This document shows positions 1 through 12,199 of a DNA stretch of 64,000 nt, in pieces (the stretch's first letter is position 1; each line of letters begins with the position of its first letter). The notes beneath the pieces are model-generated. The model saw only the letters and a list, made by a program, of their open reading frames with translations, was not told where the DNA came from and did no database searches. A program made the translations under genes and the position numbers. The stretch spans positions 124,001 through 188,000 of the forward strand of contig CAZBRD010000011.1 of NCBI GenBank assembly GCA_964494205.1, written 5' to 3'. The stretch is from JBBTCX01 sp964494205 (GTDB lineage: Bacteria; Planctomycetota; Phycisphaerae; UBA1845).

Positions 1-404
1 AACAAATCGGAATTGAGAGAACCCTCGCGCGCGCGATCGACGGCGTTGGCGAGGATCGGCCACCCGAGCAGGACAAACGATATGGTCGTCAACAGCATCG
101 AGGCGTAGCGAAGGAAACCAATCAGCTCGTCCACGAAGACGCCCGACTGGTCATGTGCACCGTAAACGTCGCCGCTGTAGAGCGGCAGGCTGAAACCCAT
201 CACCAGCATCGCGAGCACGATGCCCAGCCCAAGTCGAGTGAGCACCTGTCGATGGGCGTGCGCGTCGTCGCGCGACGACGTAATCATATCAGCCAGTCTG
301 CAGCCGTAACAACAATAGCGGGGCTCGTGGTCGGCGTGATGCGATCCAATTAGCGCCGGTGGGATCGGCAAATGGCAATAGACGCACGTGTTCGCATTAC
401 TCAC
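1..404 (-). CDS. ccoI: Copper-transporting P-type ATPase, CcoI/FixI type (N-terminal part only)
   Basis: The gene runs off the left edge; about 134 N-terminal residues are visible. A GTG start at 404 is chosen because an in-frame TGA lies two codons upstream. The N-terminus has CVYCHLP followed by YCCYGCR, the paired cysteine signature of FixI/CcoI P-type ATPases that deliver copper to cbb3 oxidase. Two hydrophobic segments follow (about residues 55-72 and 90-115), fitting the first helices of a heavy-metal ATPase. The usual ferredoxin-like HMA domain between the cysteine motif and the first helix appears absent. It lies 30 nt downstream of a small membrane gene at the end of the cbb3 operon, which supports the assignment. 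Confidence 0.82.
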   Translation of the reverse strand, partial: MSNANTCVYCHLPIPPALIGSHHADHEPRYCCYGCRLADMITSSRDDAHAHRQVLTRLGLGIVLAMLVMGFSLPLYSGDVYGAHDQSGVFVDELIGFLRYASMLLTTISFVLLGWPILANAVDRAREGSLNSDL

Positions 405-433
405 GATTCAGCTCGGCAAAGCATGCGATCATG

Positions 434-598
434 TCAAAGCAGATTCTTGGCTGAAGGAATCGCGTATTGAATGACGTACCAGACTAGGGCAATGAAGTAG
501 CCAATCCAGATCGCATGGATATACCACGGGATGCGGTGGGTTGTGTAGGTATGAAATGTCGATTCCTTTTCGACCTTCTTGTCCGGAATTGACGACAT
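434..598 (-). CDS. Small single-span membrane protein of the cbb3 operon (54 aa)
   Basis: ATG at 598, TGA at 434-436, 54 residues. A charged N-terminus (MSSIPDKKVEKE) is followed by one hydrophobic span rich in Trp and Tyr (around IWIGYFIALVWYVIQYA). It sits 3 nt after the 112-aa membrane gene and 30 nt before ccoI, so it is very probably co-transcribed. Size and single helix recall CcoQ/FixQ or CcoS accessory proteins, but I see no diagnostic motif and the position after ccoO plus another gene is unusual. Function is inferred only from context. Confidence 0.6.
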   Translation of the reverse strand: MSSIPDKKVEKESTFHTYTTHRIPWYIHAIWIGYFIALVWYVIQYAIPSAKNLL

Positions 599-601
599 AG
601 A

Positions 602-940
602 TCAATGTCTCCCGTGCTTGGCCTCAAGTTGATTCAGCAACTCTTCATTCTCAAGCAGCTTGTATTTGGGGGCTTCGACGTCTCTGAACATCCCGCGAAA
701 GATCGACCAGCACAGAAGGCAGATGAACCCAGCCGCTACGGCAAGATAGTTCAACATGGGAACGAGCGCCGCCGCACCCATTTCATCCGACCCCACAGTG
801 CGCATGAGCTTGATGAATTTCGCGACAAACGCGATGCCCGCCGGCGCCACGAAGAACAGCGCCATGAGCAAAAGTATGATTCCCTTCGTCCGTGCCCGCT
901 TTCCGATTGGCCGGTCGTGTAACTGTTGGGCGTGACTCAT
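602..940 (-). CDS. Small two-helix membrane protein of the cbb3 operon (112 aa)
   Basis: 112 residues with a basic N-terminus (RPIGKRARTKG) and two hydrophobic spans at about residues 20-43 and 58-82, then a charged tail ending EAKHGRH. Its ATG overlaps the end of ccoO by 4 nt, so translation is probably coupled. No family motif was recognised. By position it could be an oxidase-specific accessory or structural subunit, perhaps anchoring CcoO or taking the place of CcoQ. This is context-based inference only. Confidence 0.65.
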   Translation of the reverse strand: MSHAQQLHDRPIGKRARTKGIILLLMALFFVAPAGIAFVAKFIKLMRTVGSDEMGAAALVPMLNYLAVAAGFICLLCWSIFRGMFRDVEAPKYKLLENEELLNQLEAKHGRH

Positions 941-1638
941 ATCTGATTCTCCGAATCAACTGCACTGGCTGATGCCGACTTTGCAGGTGACGTTTTAGCA
1001 TTGTCATTCCTTGTCGGCCCCTCATTGAAATAATATGGATATTCCGGCAACCAACTCCCGAGCCATTGCACGTAAGTAATCAGCGCAAGTCCCCTCTTAT
1101 TTGGATATCCCTGCTCGTCGAAAAACCAACGATAGCTTGGCATAATGGTTGTGGGCACAACGTTCTTGGGATTGTAGAAGTGGGCCACATGCCAATCGTT
1201 GCTTCTCCGCCCCCCTTCGCGCACAAGGTCAGGACCGACTCGACGCGTTCCGAACAACACCGGGCGTTGCAGTTCATTGGCGTATTCACTCGCATACGAC
1301 ACGGGCCCCCAACGGCGATCCTCGTTCGAGACCGGTCGAATCTGCTGCGAGTGACAATGCCAACACGCCTCCGCCACATACACCTGATGACCCAGCTTGA
1401 GAGCTTCGGCATAGGACTTCTTGGTTACGCCGTCGGGAAAATGTTCTTTGAACTGCTTCGGAAAGCGCTCCGCCAGGTCGACGAATTCGTGCGTCATACC
1501 CGCAGCAGCCAACTCCTCCACCGAAAGCTCCTTCTGGCCGGCGGAAATCGTCCATGGGACAACACCCATCACAAGGAAAGAGAGTAGAAAGAACCCCACT
1601 CCCGCGATCAGCAGCACCCCTGATTTCGATTCAAACAT
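937..1638 (-). CDS. ccoO: cbb3-type cytochrome c oxidase subunit II (monoheme cytochrome c)
   Basis: 233 residues. One N-terminal transmembrane helix (about 8-30) anchors a periplasmic cytochrome c domain with the heme motif CWHCH at residues 92-96 and the downstream IMPSYRWFF segment, whose Met166 is the expected distal heme ligand. These are hallmarks of CcoO/FixO, which passes electrons to the CcoN active site. A GGAG ribosome site lies 6 nt upstream of the ATG. The gene lies 47 nt after ccoN and overlaps the next gene by 4 nt. Length is normal to slightly long, with an Ala/Ser-rich C-terminal tail. Confidence 0.93.
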   Translation of the reverse strand: MFESKSGVLLIAGVGFFLLSFLVMGVVPWTISAGQKELSVEELAAAGMTHEFVDLAERFPKQFKEHFPDGVTKKSYAEALKLGHQVYVAEACWHCHSQQIRPVSNEDRRWGPVSYASEYANELQRPVLFGTRRVGPDLVREGGRRSNDWHVAHFYNPKNVVPTTIMPSYRWFFDEQGYPNKRGLALITYVQWLGSWLPEYPYYFNEGPTRNDNAKTSPAKSASASAVDSENQI

Positions 1639-1685
1639 CTTGCGCTCCCATCGAGCATGTTCACTGTTGTGTTACTTGCCAATTC

Positions 1686-3140
1686 CTAGGCTGTCGCTCC
1701 TGCAACTCCGATCGCGGGCACTGGTGATGGCACGGTTGCGGGCTTGGGGCCTTTATGCACCGCTGTCATCGCCACGTTTAAAACGAACAGCAATTGCCCC
1801 ACGATCATCATGACGCCCGAGACGAGCCGTATTTGCCAGAACGGCATCGACGCCGTCACTGTCTGTTCCCAGGGTGCGAGATTGCTCCACATAAATCCCT
1901 GAATGAGGCCGGCAGCCACCAGGTCCGTGAACATGATCAGCATGCCGATTCCGGTCAGCCAGAAATGCCATGAGTTCAATTGGGGCATATACCACCCCGT
2001 CGCACCCATCACGCGCGGCAACAGGAAAGTCATCATGCCCAGGATCCAGAATCCGAACACGCCGAACATCACCAGGTGCGAGTGACCCACAACCCAGTCA
2101 GTGAAGTGAATGATCTTTTGAAAAGTGAGCGTGGTCTGAAATGAGCATTGCAAGCATGTCGTGAAATAAAACACCATACCGAGGTAGAACCAGCGCAGCG
2201 GCAGGTGTGTTCGAAGTGCGTCGCCGCGATGTCGAAGCGTCGCAAAGAAGTTGATGATGACGGTCATGACGACCACTTCGATGGCGATGGTTGAAATCAC
2301 CGCGCCGTATTGGAGAAACATTGGTATCGGGCTGTACAGGAAGTGGTGAATTCCTGTCAACGGATAGAAGAAAGCAAGCCCCCAGAATCCGATCAGCGAG
2401 AGGCCATGACTCCACACCGGCTTTCGGAGGATGATCGGAACAAAATAATACATCAGCCCCCAGCCAAGCGGTGTGACAAACAACCCAACGAGATCGTGGA
2501 TGAATAGTCCGACAATGGCTGCAGAAGCGGCACCTCCAACAAAATACTGCGGAATGAAACTGCCCATTCCATAGACCAGAATGGTCCACACGAGTCCTGC
2601 AATGAAATACCAAAGCGTCACATACATAGGCCCTTCGGCCTTCAGAATGGGCGGCAGAAAGTTCACGGCGACAAGTACGAGGCCGACCAGGGCGAGAGGA
2701 TCGATCCAAACTGGTGTCTCGCCCCACTCCACCGCCTGTGCCTCGCCCATGAGAAAACCAACGACAGACGCGAGGACGATGACCTGCCACGCGAAGAAGA
2801 TGAACCAGGACAATTTATCACTCAGCACCCTCCGCATCGAAAGTCGTGGAACAGCCCAGTGCAAGCCGCCAAGGAATGCGTTGGCGATGAATCCATAGGC
2901 GACACCGTTGGTGTGAATGAGGCGCCAGCGACCGGGCGAGAAGAACTCAATATCCTTCAGAAAATACAGGTCGACGAATTGCAGCGCAAACAACAATCCT
3001 GCCAGCATGGCAATGATGAGAAACGCCAGCGACGCAAGCAGGTGCAAGGCCACAAGGCGCTCATTGACCAGACCGACCAATTCCGCACGATTCTCGTGAC
3101 TATGATCGCTTCCCATGGCGTACGTTTGCACTGAGGTCAT
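1686..3140 (-). CDS. ccoN: cbb3-type cytochrome c oxidase catalytic subunit I
   Basis: 484 residues and about twelve membrane spans. This is the heme-copper oxidase subunit that reduces oxygen and pumps protons. Visible ligands are His76 (low-spin heme, in WRLIHTNG), His215 and the HH pair 265-266 in LTGIHHFLY (CuB), and His353/His355 in VVGHSHLVMFG (high- and low-spin hemes). Tyrosine-rich motifs and overall length match CcoN/FixN rather than aa3 subunit I. An AAGGA-type ribosome site precedes the ATG. It lies between the diheme lipoprotein and ccoO. Confidence 0.95.
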   Translation of the reverse strand: MTSVQTYAMGSDHSHENRAELVGLVNERLVALHLLASLAFLIIAMLAGLLFALQFVDLYFLKDIEFFSPGRWRLIHTNGVAYGFIANAFLGGLHWAVPRLSMRRVLSDKLSWFIFFAWQVIVLASVVGFLMGEAQAVEWGETPVWIDPLALVGLVLVAVNFLPPILKAEGPMYVTLWYFIAGLVWTILVYGMGSFIPQYFVGGAASAAIVGLFIHDLVGLFVTPLGWGLMYYFVPIILRKPVWSHGLSLIGFWGLAFFYPLTGIHHFLYSPIPMFLQYGAVISTIAIEVVVMTVIINFFATLRHRGDALRTHLPLRWFYLGMVFYFTTCLQCSFQTTLTFQKIIHFTDWVVGHSHLVMFGVFGFWILGMMTFLLPRVMGATGWYMPQLNSWHFWLTGIGMLIMFTDLVAAGLIQGFMWSNLAPWEQTVTASMPFWQIRLVSGVMMIVGQLLFVLNVAMTAVHKGPKPATVPSPVPAIGVAGATA

Positions 3141-3169
3141 TCAGCATTCCTTACTGGAAATCCGTTGTA

Positions 3170-4186
3170 CTATTCTTCTTCTTCAAAAACCTCACCCGTT
3201 GGCACGAGCGACGGATCAACCACGGGAGGTGGAATCTCGCGGTTGAAGTACAGGGTTTGTGAACGGTCGCGCACTGCAACTTTGGATTGATCGAGGAGAG
3301 TCGGACGCTGCTTCATCAGATCATGCACGTAGTACGCCATCGCCCATAAGTCCGACGGTTGAATCAGTACGCCGCCATGCGCCGATTTGACTTCCATCGA
3401 ATCGACCCACGTCGGCATCGCAGTGCCGGTGATACCCGCCGCGATCGAACGGTAGAGGTCGTCCACCGTCAAACCGGATCGAACAAAATCGCGACGGAAA
3501 TCCGTGGGATACACGAACTCGCCTTCATCGCTGACTTTTGGATCTGACTGATGAACATTGGGACGGAACCCTTCACGCGGCGATCCTTCCAATGTTTTGA
3601 TGTGGTCGTTGATTATGCTTTCGCTGACAAACGCGGGATGGCAACTCCAACACGTCGCGTAGCCATGATAGACCGCTTCGCCCCTGTGAATGGCTTCCGA
3701 TTTGTCGGCAACGTTTCGGTATGGATCGTTGACAACCGGAACAGTCGGCGCGGGAGCTCGTTCATTCCACTTGGGCGAAAAAGTCTTGATGTAGGCAACC
3801 AGCGCATCGACTGTGTGCTCGGAGAGTAGCGGCCAGTCGGGCATGGAACTTCCACGAAGTCCGTTACGAATGGTTCTGCGAAGGTCCTGATCCGTGGGCA
3901 GTTGACCGAATCTGGTGGAAGTGAACTTGAATGCCGCCCGCTGGAAATTGCGCGGCCTCGGCTTCAGAAACCCCGCAGCTGGTCCATTGCCGTCGCCGTT
4001 GTCACCGTGACATCCAGCGCAATAATTGGCGTAGGCCAGTTGTCCTTCTCCCAGCAAGGACTCGCTCGAACCACGTCGCGGCGTCGCGCTTGTCGGTTGA
4101 GATGTGTCGAGGTCGAGGGACCGATCACACCCTCCGACAACCACGAAAGTAACCAACGCAATTAGCCGAATAGGATGCTGCCTCAC
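3170..4186 (-). CDS. Diheme cytochrome c lipoprotein of the cbb3 operon (CcoP-like role)
   Basis: 338 residues from a GTG at 4186 that overlaps the upstream stop as GTGA. From this start the N-terminus is a lipoprotein signal ending VVVGGC, with Cys20 as the lipidation site. A longer open frame exists upstream but would bury this signal. Two heme c sites are visible: CAGCH at 56-60 (Met115 in GSSMPDW a likely ligand) and CWSCH at 179-183 with a long following domain. Two hemes recall CcoP, but the lipid anchor replaces its usual membrane helix and the gene precedes ccoN. It probably donates electrons to CcoO/CcoN. Confidence 0.8.
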   Translation of the reverse strand: MRQHPIRLIALVTFVVVGGCDRSLDLDTSQPTSATPRRGSSESLLGEGQLAYANYCAGCHGDNGDGNGPAAGFLKPRPRNFQRAAFKFTSTRFGQLPTDQDLRRTIRNGLRGSSMPDWPLLSEHTVDALVAYIKTFSPKWNERAPAPTVPVVNDPYRNVADKSEAIHRGEAVYHGYATCWSCHPAFVSESIINDHIKTLEGSPREGFRPNVHQSDPKVSDEGEFVYPTDFRRDFVRSGLTVDDLYRSIAAGITGTAMPTWVDSMEVKSAHGGVLIQPSDLWAMAYYVHDLMKQRPTLLDQSKVAVRDRSQTLYFNREIPPPVVDPSLVPTGEVFEEEE

Positions 4187-4806
4187 TTGGATTTCTCCGA
4201 ATGTGGTGCGACGAAACTCCCCCACTGACTTACAAGCAGCATCGTCCATGCGAAGACGAGGTGGGTCAGCGCAGCCACCAGGACAGGAATACGCTCAACG
4301 ATCCAATTGCCACCAATCAATGCTGGCTGCAGCCACGACAACAGGAAGTAGAAATTGATAATCCACACCACGATTCCGAGAACACTCGCGGCGACAAACC
4401 GAACGGCAAACGTGGATCGTGCAAAGTATCGCGTCAGAACCAGGTGAATCGGCACTCCCAAAACCATTCCAGTTCCCAGATAAAGGCAGCAACCGGCAGC
4501 CAGTGCAAAACCACTGCTGATATCCAAAGCTCTCTCACCGAGGGGGAAGGTCAGATAGACTCGTATGAGTTCAAGCGGATGCTGTGCGACCATCGCCGAG
4601 CCGACGATATTGAATAGCAGACTCGATGCCGCTCCAATCAATCCAAGCACCGCACCCGCTAGAACATGGTATGTCGTGTAATACGATGTCGGTGGATAGG
4701 GTGGATCGCGACGTTCGCCTCGCGACAAGGCCATCTCTTCTTCCAGATGCGCAATTCGGTCGCGAAGCTGTGCGACCTGCAGCAACTGGTCTTGCTCGTT
4801 TGACAT
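4183..4806 (-). CDS. Membrane protein with N-terminal coiled coil, first gene of the cbb3 operon
   Basis: About 207 residues. Three consecutive ATG codons follow an AGAGG site; the third (4806) has the best spacing. Residues about 5-30 look like a short coiled coil (QLRDRIAHLEEEMALSR), then about five hydrophobic helices, the first near VLAGAVLGLIGAASSLLF. The stop overlaps the GTG of the diheme lipoprotein by 4 nt. No known family motif was recognised. Co-transcription with oxidase genes suggests a respiratory or assembly role, which is inference. Confidence 0.75.
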   Translation of the reverse strand: MSNEQDQLLQVAQLRDRIAHLEEEMALSRGERRDPPYPPTSYYTTYHVLAGAVLGLIGAASSLLFNIVGSAMVAQHPLELIRVYLTFPLGERALDISSGFALAAGCCLYLGTGMVLGVPIHLVLTRYFARSTFAVRFVAASVLGIVVWIINFYFLLSWLQPALIGGNWIVERIPVLVAALTHLVFAWTMLLVSQWGSFVAPHSEKSK

Positions 4807-4906
4807 CATCATCCTCTAGACCGAGATACCAGAGAACATGCACAGGGGGACAGAGTTCCGGCCCGCGCCATTAACCATCGCCGTAGATAAAGTCGGCGGC
4901 GAAGTA

Positions 4907-4949
4907 GATCACTAACCGAGCCAGTGATCTTGATTGCATGACTATGCAA
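4907..4949. promoter_or_regulatory. Two adjacent inverted repeats upstream of the cbb3 operon
   Basis: GATCACT (4907-4913) and AGTGATC (4923-4929) form a perfect 7-bp inverted repeat with a 9-nt spacer. Five bases further, TTGCAT-GACT-ATGCAA (4934-4949) forms a perfect 6-4-6 repeat. They lie about 100-145 nt upstream of the first oxidase gene. The second resembles Crp/FNR-family operators in layout but does not match TTGAT-N4-ATCAA. Regulation by oxygen or redox is inference. Confidence 0.4.
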
Positions 4950-5203
4950 GTCGCGCGCCAGACTTGTTGACGAGGAAAACTCGACTGATTGAGCCAATCG
5001 AGATCACGTCGATTCGTCCACAAACCAGAAATGAAAACCCTATTCGCAAGGGAGTTTCTGCTAAGGCCTTGGGAAACGAGTTGGAAGATCTACCGGAAAT
5101 TGCGCGAGCCATGTCGTAGGTTATTGGCGTGCACGACCCACCTTATACACATGTACCTTGGGCAATCGCGCGTTTTCCCACAGGCGATGTCGTCACCTTA
5201 CAC

Positions 5204-5224
5204 AACTTGAGCGTCGCTCAAGTT
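5204..5224 (-). terminator. Hairpin downstream of nifJ
   Basis: AACTTGAGCG and CGCTCAAGTT flank a single base, giving an 8-bp stem with a 5-nt loop, 28 nt after the nifJ stop on the minus strand. No T-run follows, so it is at best a weak or factor-dependent terminator or an mRNA-stabilising hairpin. Confidence 0.4.
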
Positions 5225-5252
5225 CAAAGAATGATTGTGTTCATCACAATCG

Positions 5253-8861
<3,609 letters not shown>

Positions 8862-9289
8862 AACAATGCCTCCTGACACCGCAAAGACAGCAAGCACTGT
8901 TCCCAAACGTAAGGCGACACTAGCGAAGCGAAATCCGCAAGAATACTCTTCGAATCGGACCAATCCGCGCGAAATCGCCAACACGCAGTGCGAAATGCCT
9001 CAACGTTTGGTACGTCGCCGGCCAGCGGAATGGCCGCGATGTCAGGTTCCTCAATCGCGAAGTCCGAGGCTCTACAATAGTAATGACAGAGGAAAAGCGG
9101 TCGTTGGCAAAGAAGCCAAGAGTTCAACCTGTAATGGAATAGAACCTCAAACCGTTGGCAGCAAGGTGGACGGCATCTAGCGATTGCATACGAAACGCGC
9201 GCGACCGAATGCTTACAGCAAGAATTCTCACCCTATGGCTGCGAATTCGAGCTGGGCAGATCCCTTCCATACCGCGCTGCTCGACTCCG
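8862..9289. other. Noncoding stretch upstream of nifJ
   Basis: About 430 nt. Apart from the AGGAGG site of nifJ at its left end I see no gene, hairpin with a T-run or strong promoter. Open frames here lack signal peptides, motifs and ribosome sites. Confidence 0.5.
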
Positions 9290-9835
9290 CTACTGCGGGC
9301 ATGGATGCGGGCATAGGAAATCCCCGCTGAACGCAGCTAATATCGCAAGAATGTCATCGAGATTGATGATGTCGTTCCCGCCGCAAGGCGCCACATCGGA
9401 AGCCGAGCAATTGAATGGCTGGCTGAACCCGGCGAGCACGCAGAGAATGTCGTCGAGATTCACATCGCAATTGCCGAACGACGGCTGAACGTCGCCATAC
9501 AACTGACACCCGCCGCACGAAACCGCTGCGACGACCCCGCCGCTCATGGAAAACTCGCCCCCGGTCATCACACCAGCCGTCGGCTGACCGGAGCTGCTGT
9601 TGGACGCGAAGTCTCCACCCTCGCCACGCGCACCGCCGGCCGTGATCGCCGAAGATCGCGCGGTATATACATCCGGCGGACCCGATGTATGAGGCGAAGC
9701 GTCGACCGGTTCGTTAGCTCGAAGACCATAGGAAACGCGAATACCAAACGCAACAACAACGGCGGTAATCAACAGTAATTCTGCGCCACTCGGGAAGAGT
9801 AAGAACGAACGAGCAATGTCGAGCATTCGATTCAT
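9290..9835 (-). CDS. Secreted or membrane-anchored protein with C-terminal dockerin-like repeats
   Basis: About 181 residues from ATG 9835 (a GTG at 9847 is in frame). The N-terminus has a hydrophobic span (LLLITAVVVAFGI) that can act as signal or anchor, then a Ser/Gly-rich linker. The C-terminal half carries two calcium-binding dockerin-type repeats, with NCDVNLDDILCVLAGFS and NDIINLDDILAILAAFSG as the loop-helix units. Such repeats occur in many planctomycete exported proteins; classical partners are cohesins, none of which is visible here. Four Cys around AVSCGGCQ and the repeats may form disulfides. Function unknown. Confidence 0.7.
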   Translation of the reverse strand: MNRMLDIARSFLLFPSGAELLLITAVVVAFGIRVSYGLRANEPVDASPHTSGPPDVYTARSSAITAGGARGEGGDFASNSSSGQPTAGVMTGGEFSMSGGVVAAVSCGGCQLYGDVQPSFGNCDVNLDDILCVLAGFSQPFNCSASDVAPCGGNDIINLDDILAILAAFSGDFLCPHPCPQ

Positions 9836-9895
9836 GATGCGATCCACTTCACGATGATTTACGATCGATGGCGCCGTTTTTCAGTCTGCCGTACA

Positions 9896-11869
9896 TCACG
9901 GCTCGCTCAGCGGGTTAATGACTAGATAGTTGACGACCCTTCTAATCGCCCCGGAGGGGGCTGAACACATCGGCGGTCCGCCTGTTCGACCGAACGCGAT
10001 CACACGAAACGTCACCGATCCTGGTTCTTTGTCAAAAGTGTGCACGGCGAACGCACGTCCGGCGATTTCTGACGTGCCCTCGATTTCCACGGTGGCCCAG
10101 ATCATGCTGTCGGAAGTGATCAGAGCATTGCTGACAATAACATCTTGCGAATACCCGATCTGATCTCCCGCGCAATCATTCACCGTCGTCCATGATGTCC
10201 CCAGCTCCACCTGACCGGCAGGACGGGCCGAACCGCTCACATTGATTGCACCGTTGCTTATTTCCAAGGCTGCGCCCTGAGGAGATGACGTGCCCGAAGT
10301 GCCATTCCCAATGGCGCGAACCCCGGCCCCCTCTTTTGACAAACTCAGGGTCTGTCCGATGACGCCTGCGGCCTCCGAAGTGACGCTGTCGTCGAAGCCT
10401 AGTCCGACCACTCCGATGGTTCCGCCAATTCCCGTTACGCCCGTCCCCTGCGGCGAAATGGCGTTACCGTAAATCGCAGTGGTCGTGCCAGACATGGCCG
10501 TCGCGACGCCTTCGACGCCAAATCCGGATGAGTTGGTGACCCCGCGCACGCCCGTACCCGTTCCGGCAGTTTCACCCCAGACACCGAACCCACCGTTCGG
10601 TGCTTCGCCGACCACACCCTTGCCGCCACCGGAATCGGTGATTCCTCGAACTCCGATAGGTGTACCAAGCGCCGCTGTGTTATGACCTAGAACGCCTTCA
10701 CCCATAGGGGAAGCACTGATGCCGCAAACTCCGCGCGCGCTGCCCCCCAACACTGTCGCCGTGCCTCGGACGCCCTCCGATACGCCTTCTCCCATGACGC
10801 CAATGCCCGCAACCGAATCACTCATACCTTTGACGCCGATGGTCGTTCCCGTACCGCCCGATGCATTACCCAAAACGCCGAGTCCGGAGTCTCCAGAGCT
10901 GAAACCGCACACACCGGTACCCGCGATCGCTTCGCCGCGGACGCCCTCTGCTTCCGCCTGACCGACAACACCCGTTCCATTACCGAGCGCCTGTCCCACC
11001 ACGCCCTTTCCATTCGGCGAGTCGCTGACTCCTTTCACGCCCGTCGTCGTCCCGGATTTGGACATCGCATGACCGAGAACTCCTTCGCCCGCGTCCGACT
11101 CACTCACACCGCACACACCGCGCGACACTCCGCTGGCAGCACTCGCTACTCCGCGCAGGCCTTCCATGGTTGCTTCGCCGAGTACGCCGGTTCCATTGGC
11201 TGAGTCGCTCTTTCCGCGCACACCGACTGTCACCCCGGAAGTAGCAGACGCGTGTCCACGAACGCCCTCATTCGGACCAACGCCCTCGACACCTTTGCCG
11301 TTCGCCGATGCTGTAGTTCCCTTGACGCCTACCACGTCGCCCAGCGTGCCCGGCGCTTCAGCCAGGAACGCCACGACATCCGCAACTTCCGCGCGAACCT
11401 GCACCTTGGCCAACGGCGCCTCGTTGGCCGGCACACCGATCTTCACCTTTTCGTTTTCATCTACTTTGATGCCTCGAGTGTGCAGAGCATAGGGAATCGG
11501 CGTCACCTCTTGCCGCGGACTCAGCGTCGTGAACGGCGCCAGGTCGAGTGAATCGTGCGGGCTGCGTAGCGAAACCTCCAACCATCGCTCACTGCCGTCA
11601 AACACGTCGACGCCGAAATCGAGCTTCACATTCAGTAGTCCATCGACGACTGCTTCGTTAGTCACGACAATCATCGTGCCCACCGAGACGCCCCCCGACT
11701 CCGCGTCGAACAACTCGAAGCGACAGTCAGCCGTGTCGTTCAGGGGGCTGCCGTTCTTGTCTAGCTGCGACTGAAAGCTGAACGATGTGGCGAATGGTTC
11801 GCTCCGCGCTACCGCGGACACCATTGCGGTTATGACGATCACCGAAAGAATTGAAAGAAGTTTTTGCAT
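9896..11869 (-). CDS. Secreted GV-rich tandem-repeat protein, probable beta-solenoid
   Basis: 657 residues from ATG 11869. This start gives a signal peptide (MQKLLSILSVIVITAMVSA, cleavage near ARS) and lies about 55 nt downstream of a good promoter; the longer frame begins upstream of that promoter. After an N-terminal beta-rich domain of about 150 residues (FSFQSQLDKNGSPLND), residues about 170-520 are imperfect repeats of roughly 18 residues on the pattern GVxGxSDSxxGxGVxGxA. Spacing suggests a two-turn, ~36-residue period. The C-terminal ~120 residues are non-repetitive. Similar GV-repeats occur in surface and tail-fibre-like proteins; a structural or surface role is inferred. Confidence 0.75.
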   Translation of the reverse strand: MQKLLSILSVIVITAMVSAVARSEPFATSFSFQSQLDKNGSPLNDTADCRFELFDAESGGVSVGTMIVVTNEAVVDGLLNVKLDFGVDVFDGSERWLEVSLRSPHDSLDLAPFTTLSPRQEVTPIPYALHTRGIKVDENEKVKIGVPANEAPLAKVQVRAEVADVVAFLAEAPGTLGDVVGVKGTTASANGKGVEGVGPNEGVRGHASATSGVTVGVRGKSDSANGTGVLGEATMEGLRGVASAASGVSRGVCGVSESDAGEGVLGHAMSKSGTTTGVKGVSDSPNGKGVVGQALGNGTGVVGQAEAEGVRGEAIAGTGVCGFSSGDSGLGVLGNASGGTGTTIGVKGMSDSVAGIGVMGEGVSEGVRGTATVLGGSARGVCGISASPMGEGVLGHNTAALGTPIGVRGITDSGGGKGVVGEAPNGGFGVWGETAGTGTGVRGVTNSSGFGVEGVATAMSGTTTAIYGNAISPQGTGVTGIGGTIGVVGLGFDDSVTSEAAGVIGQTLSLSKEGAGVRAIGNGTSGTSSPQGAALEISNGAINVSGSARPAGQVELGTSWTTVNDCAGDQIGYSQDVIVSNALITSDSMIWATVEIEGTSEIAGRAFAVHTFDKEPGSVTFRVIAFGRTGGPPMCSAPSGAIRRVVNYLVINPLSEP

Positions 11870-12199
11870 GGCATTTGCTCTGGTGGGACCATAATTTGCG
11901 TTCCAAGTGCAGGAGATGTTTGTCGAGTCTATTGTAAGAAATGCCAAAGCGATTTTGCAATAATGAAAGCGGCAATTCGCAATTATTTTAGCGCAAAGGG
12001 AACTTGGCCGATTGAAGTGGTGGGCGAACGAACGCGATTGGTTTTACGGCCTCTTGAAGATGTAAGCCAATAGGCACCAGAGGCCCAAGTCTGGTATTTG
12101 GGTTAACAAACTTCAGCCCGGAAGTGCGTCGGCTGACTGACTGCGAACTTGCGCGAAAGGACGCTCAATGAACCAAGCACGCTTCGCATCAGGCATGGA
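11870..12199. other. AT-richer intergenic region with promoter of the repeat protein
   Basis: About 330 nt. It contains the minus-strand promoter at 11931-11960 and the 5' leader of the GV-repeat gene. A 69-codon plus-strand open frame at 11864-12073 overlaps this promoter and has no supporting features. Nothing else was recognised. Confidence 0.5.
11931..11960 (-). promoter_or_regulatory. Sigma70-type promoter of the GV-repeat gene
   Basis: On the minus strand TTGCAA (11960-11955) and TACAAT (11936-11931) are separated by 18 nt. Predicted transcription starts near 11924, about 55 nt before the ATG at 11869. It is one of the best promoter matches in the window. Confidence 0.6.

Larger units (their letters stand above)
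4807..5252. other. Intergenic region between the cbb3 operon and nifJ
   Basis: About 445 nt with no convincing gene; open frames here are short and lack ribosome sites. It must contain the promoter of the leftward cbb3 operon. It also holds two perfect inverted repeats (4907-4949) and a 21-nt hairpin just after the nifJ stop (5204-5224), each listed separately. No clear -35/-10 pair could be read. Confidence 0.6.

Noticed and set aside
605..922. 105-codon plus-strand frame opposite the cbb3 small gene
   Set aside because: It is the shadow of a well-supported minus-strand operon gene.
4934..4949. FNR box upstream of the oxidase operon
   Set aside because: The half-sites TTGCAT/ATGCAA do not match TTGAT-N4-ATCAA, so only an unassigned inverted repeat is reported.
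11864..12073. 69-codon plus-strand frame with several Cys
   Set aside because: It overlaps the promoter and start of the GV-repeat gene on the other strand and shows no ribosome site or motif.
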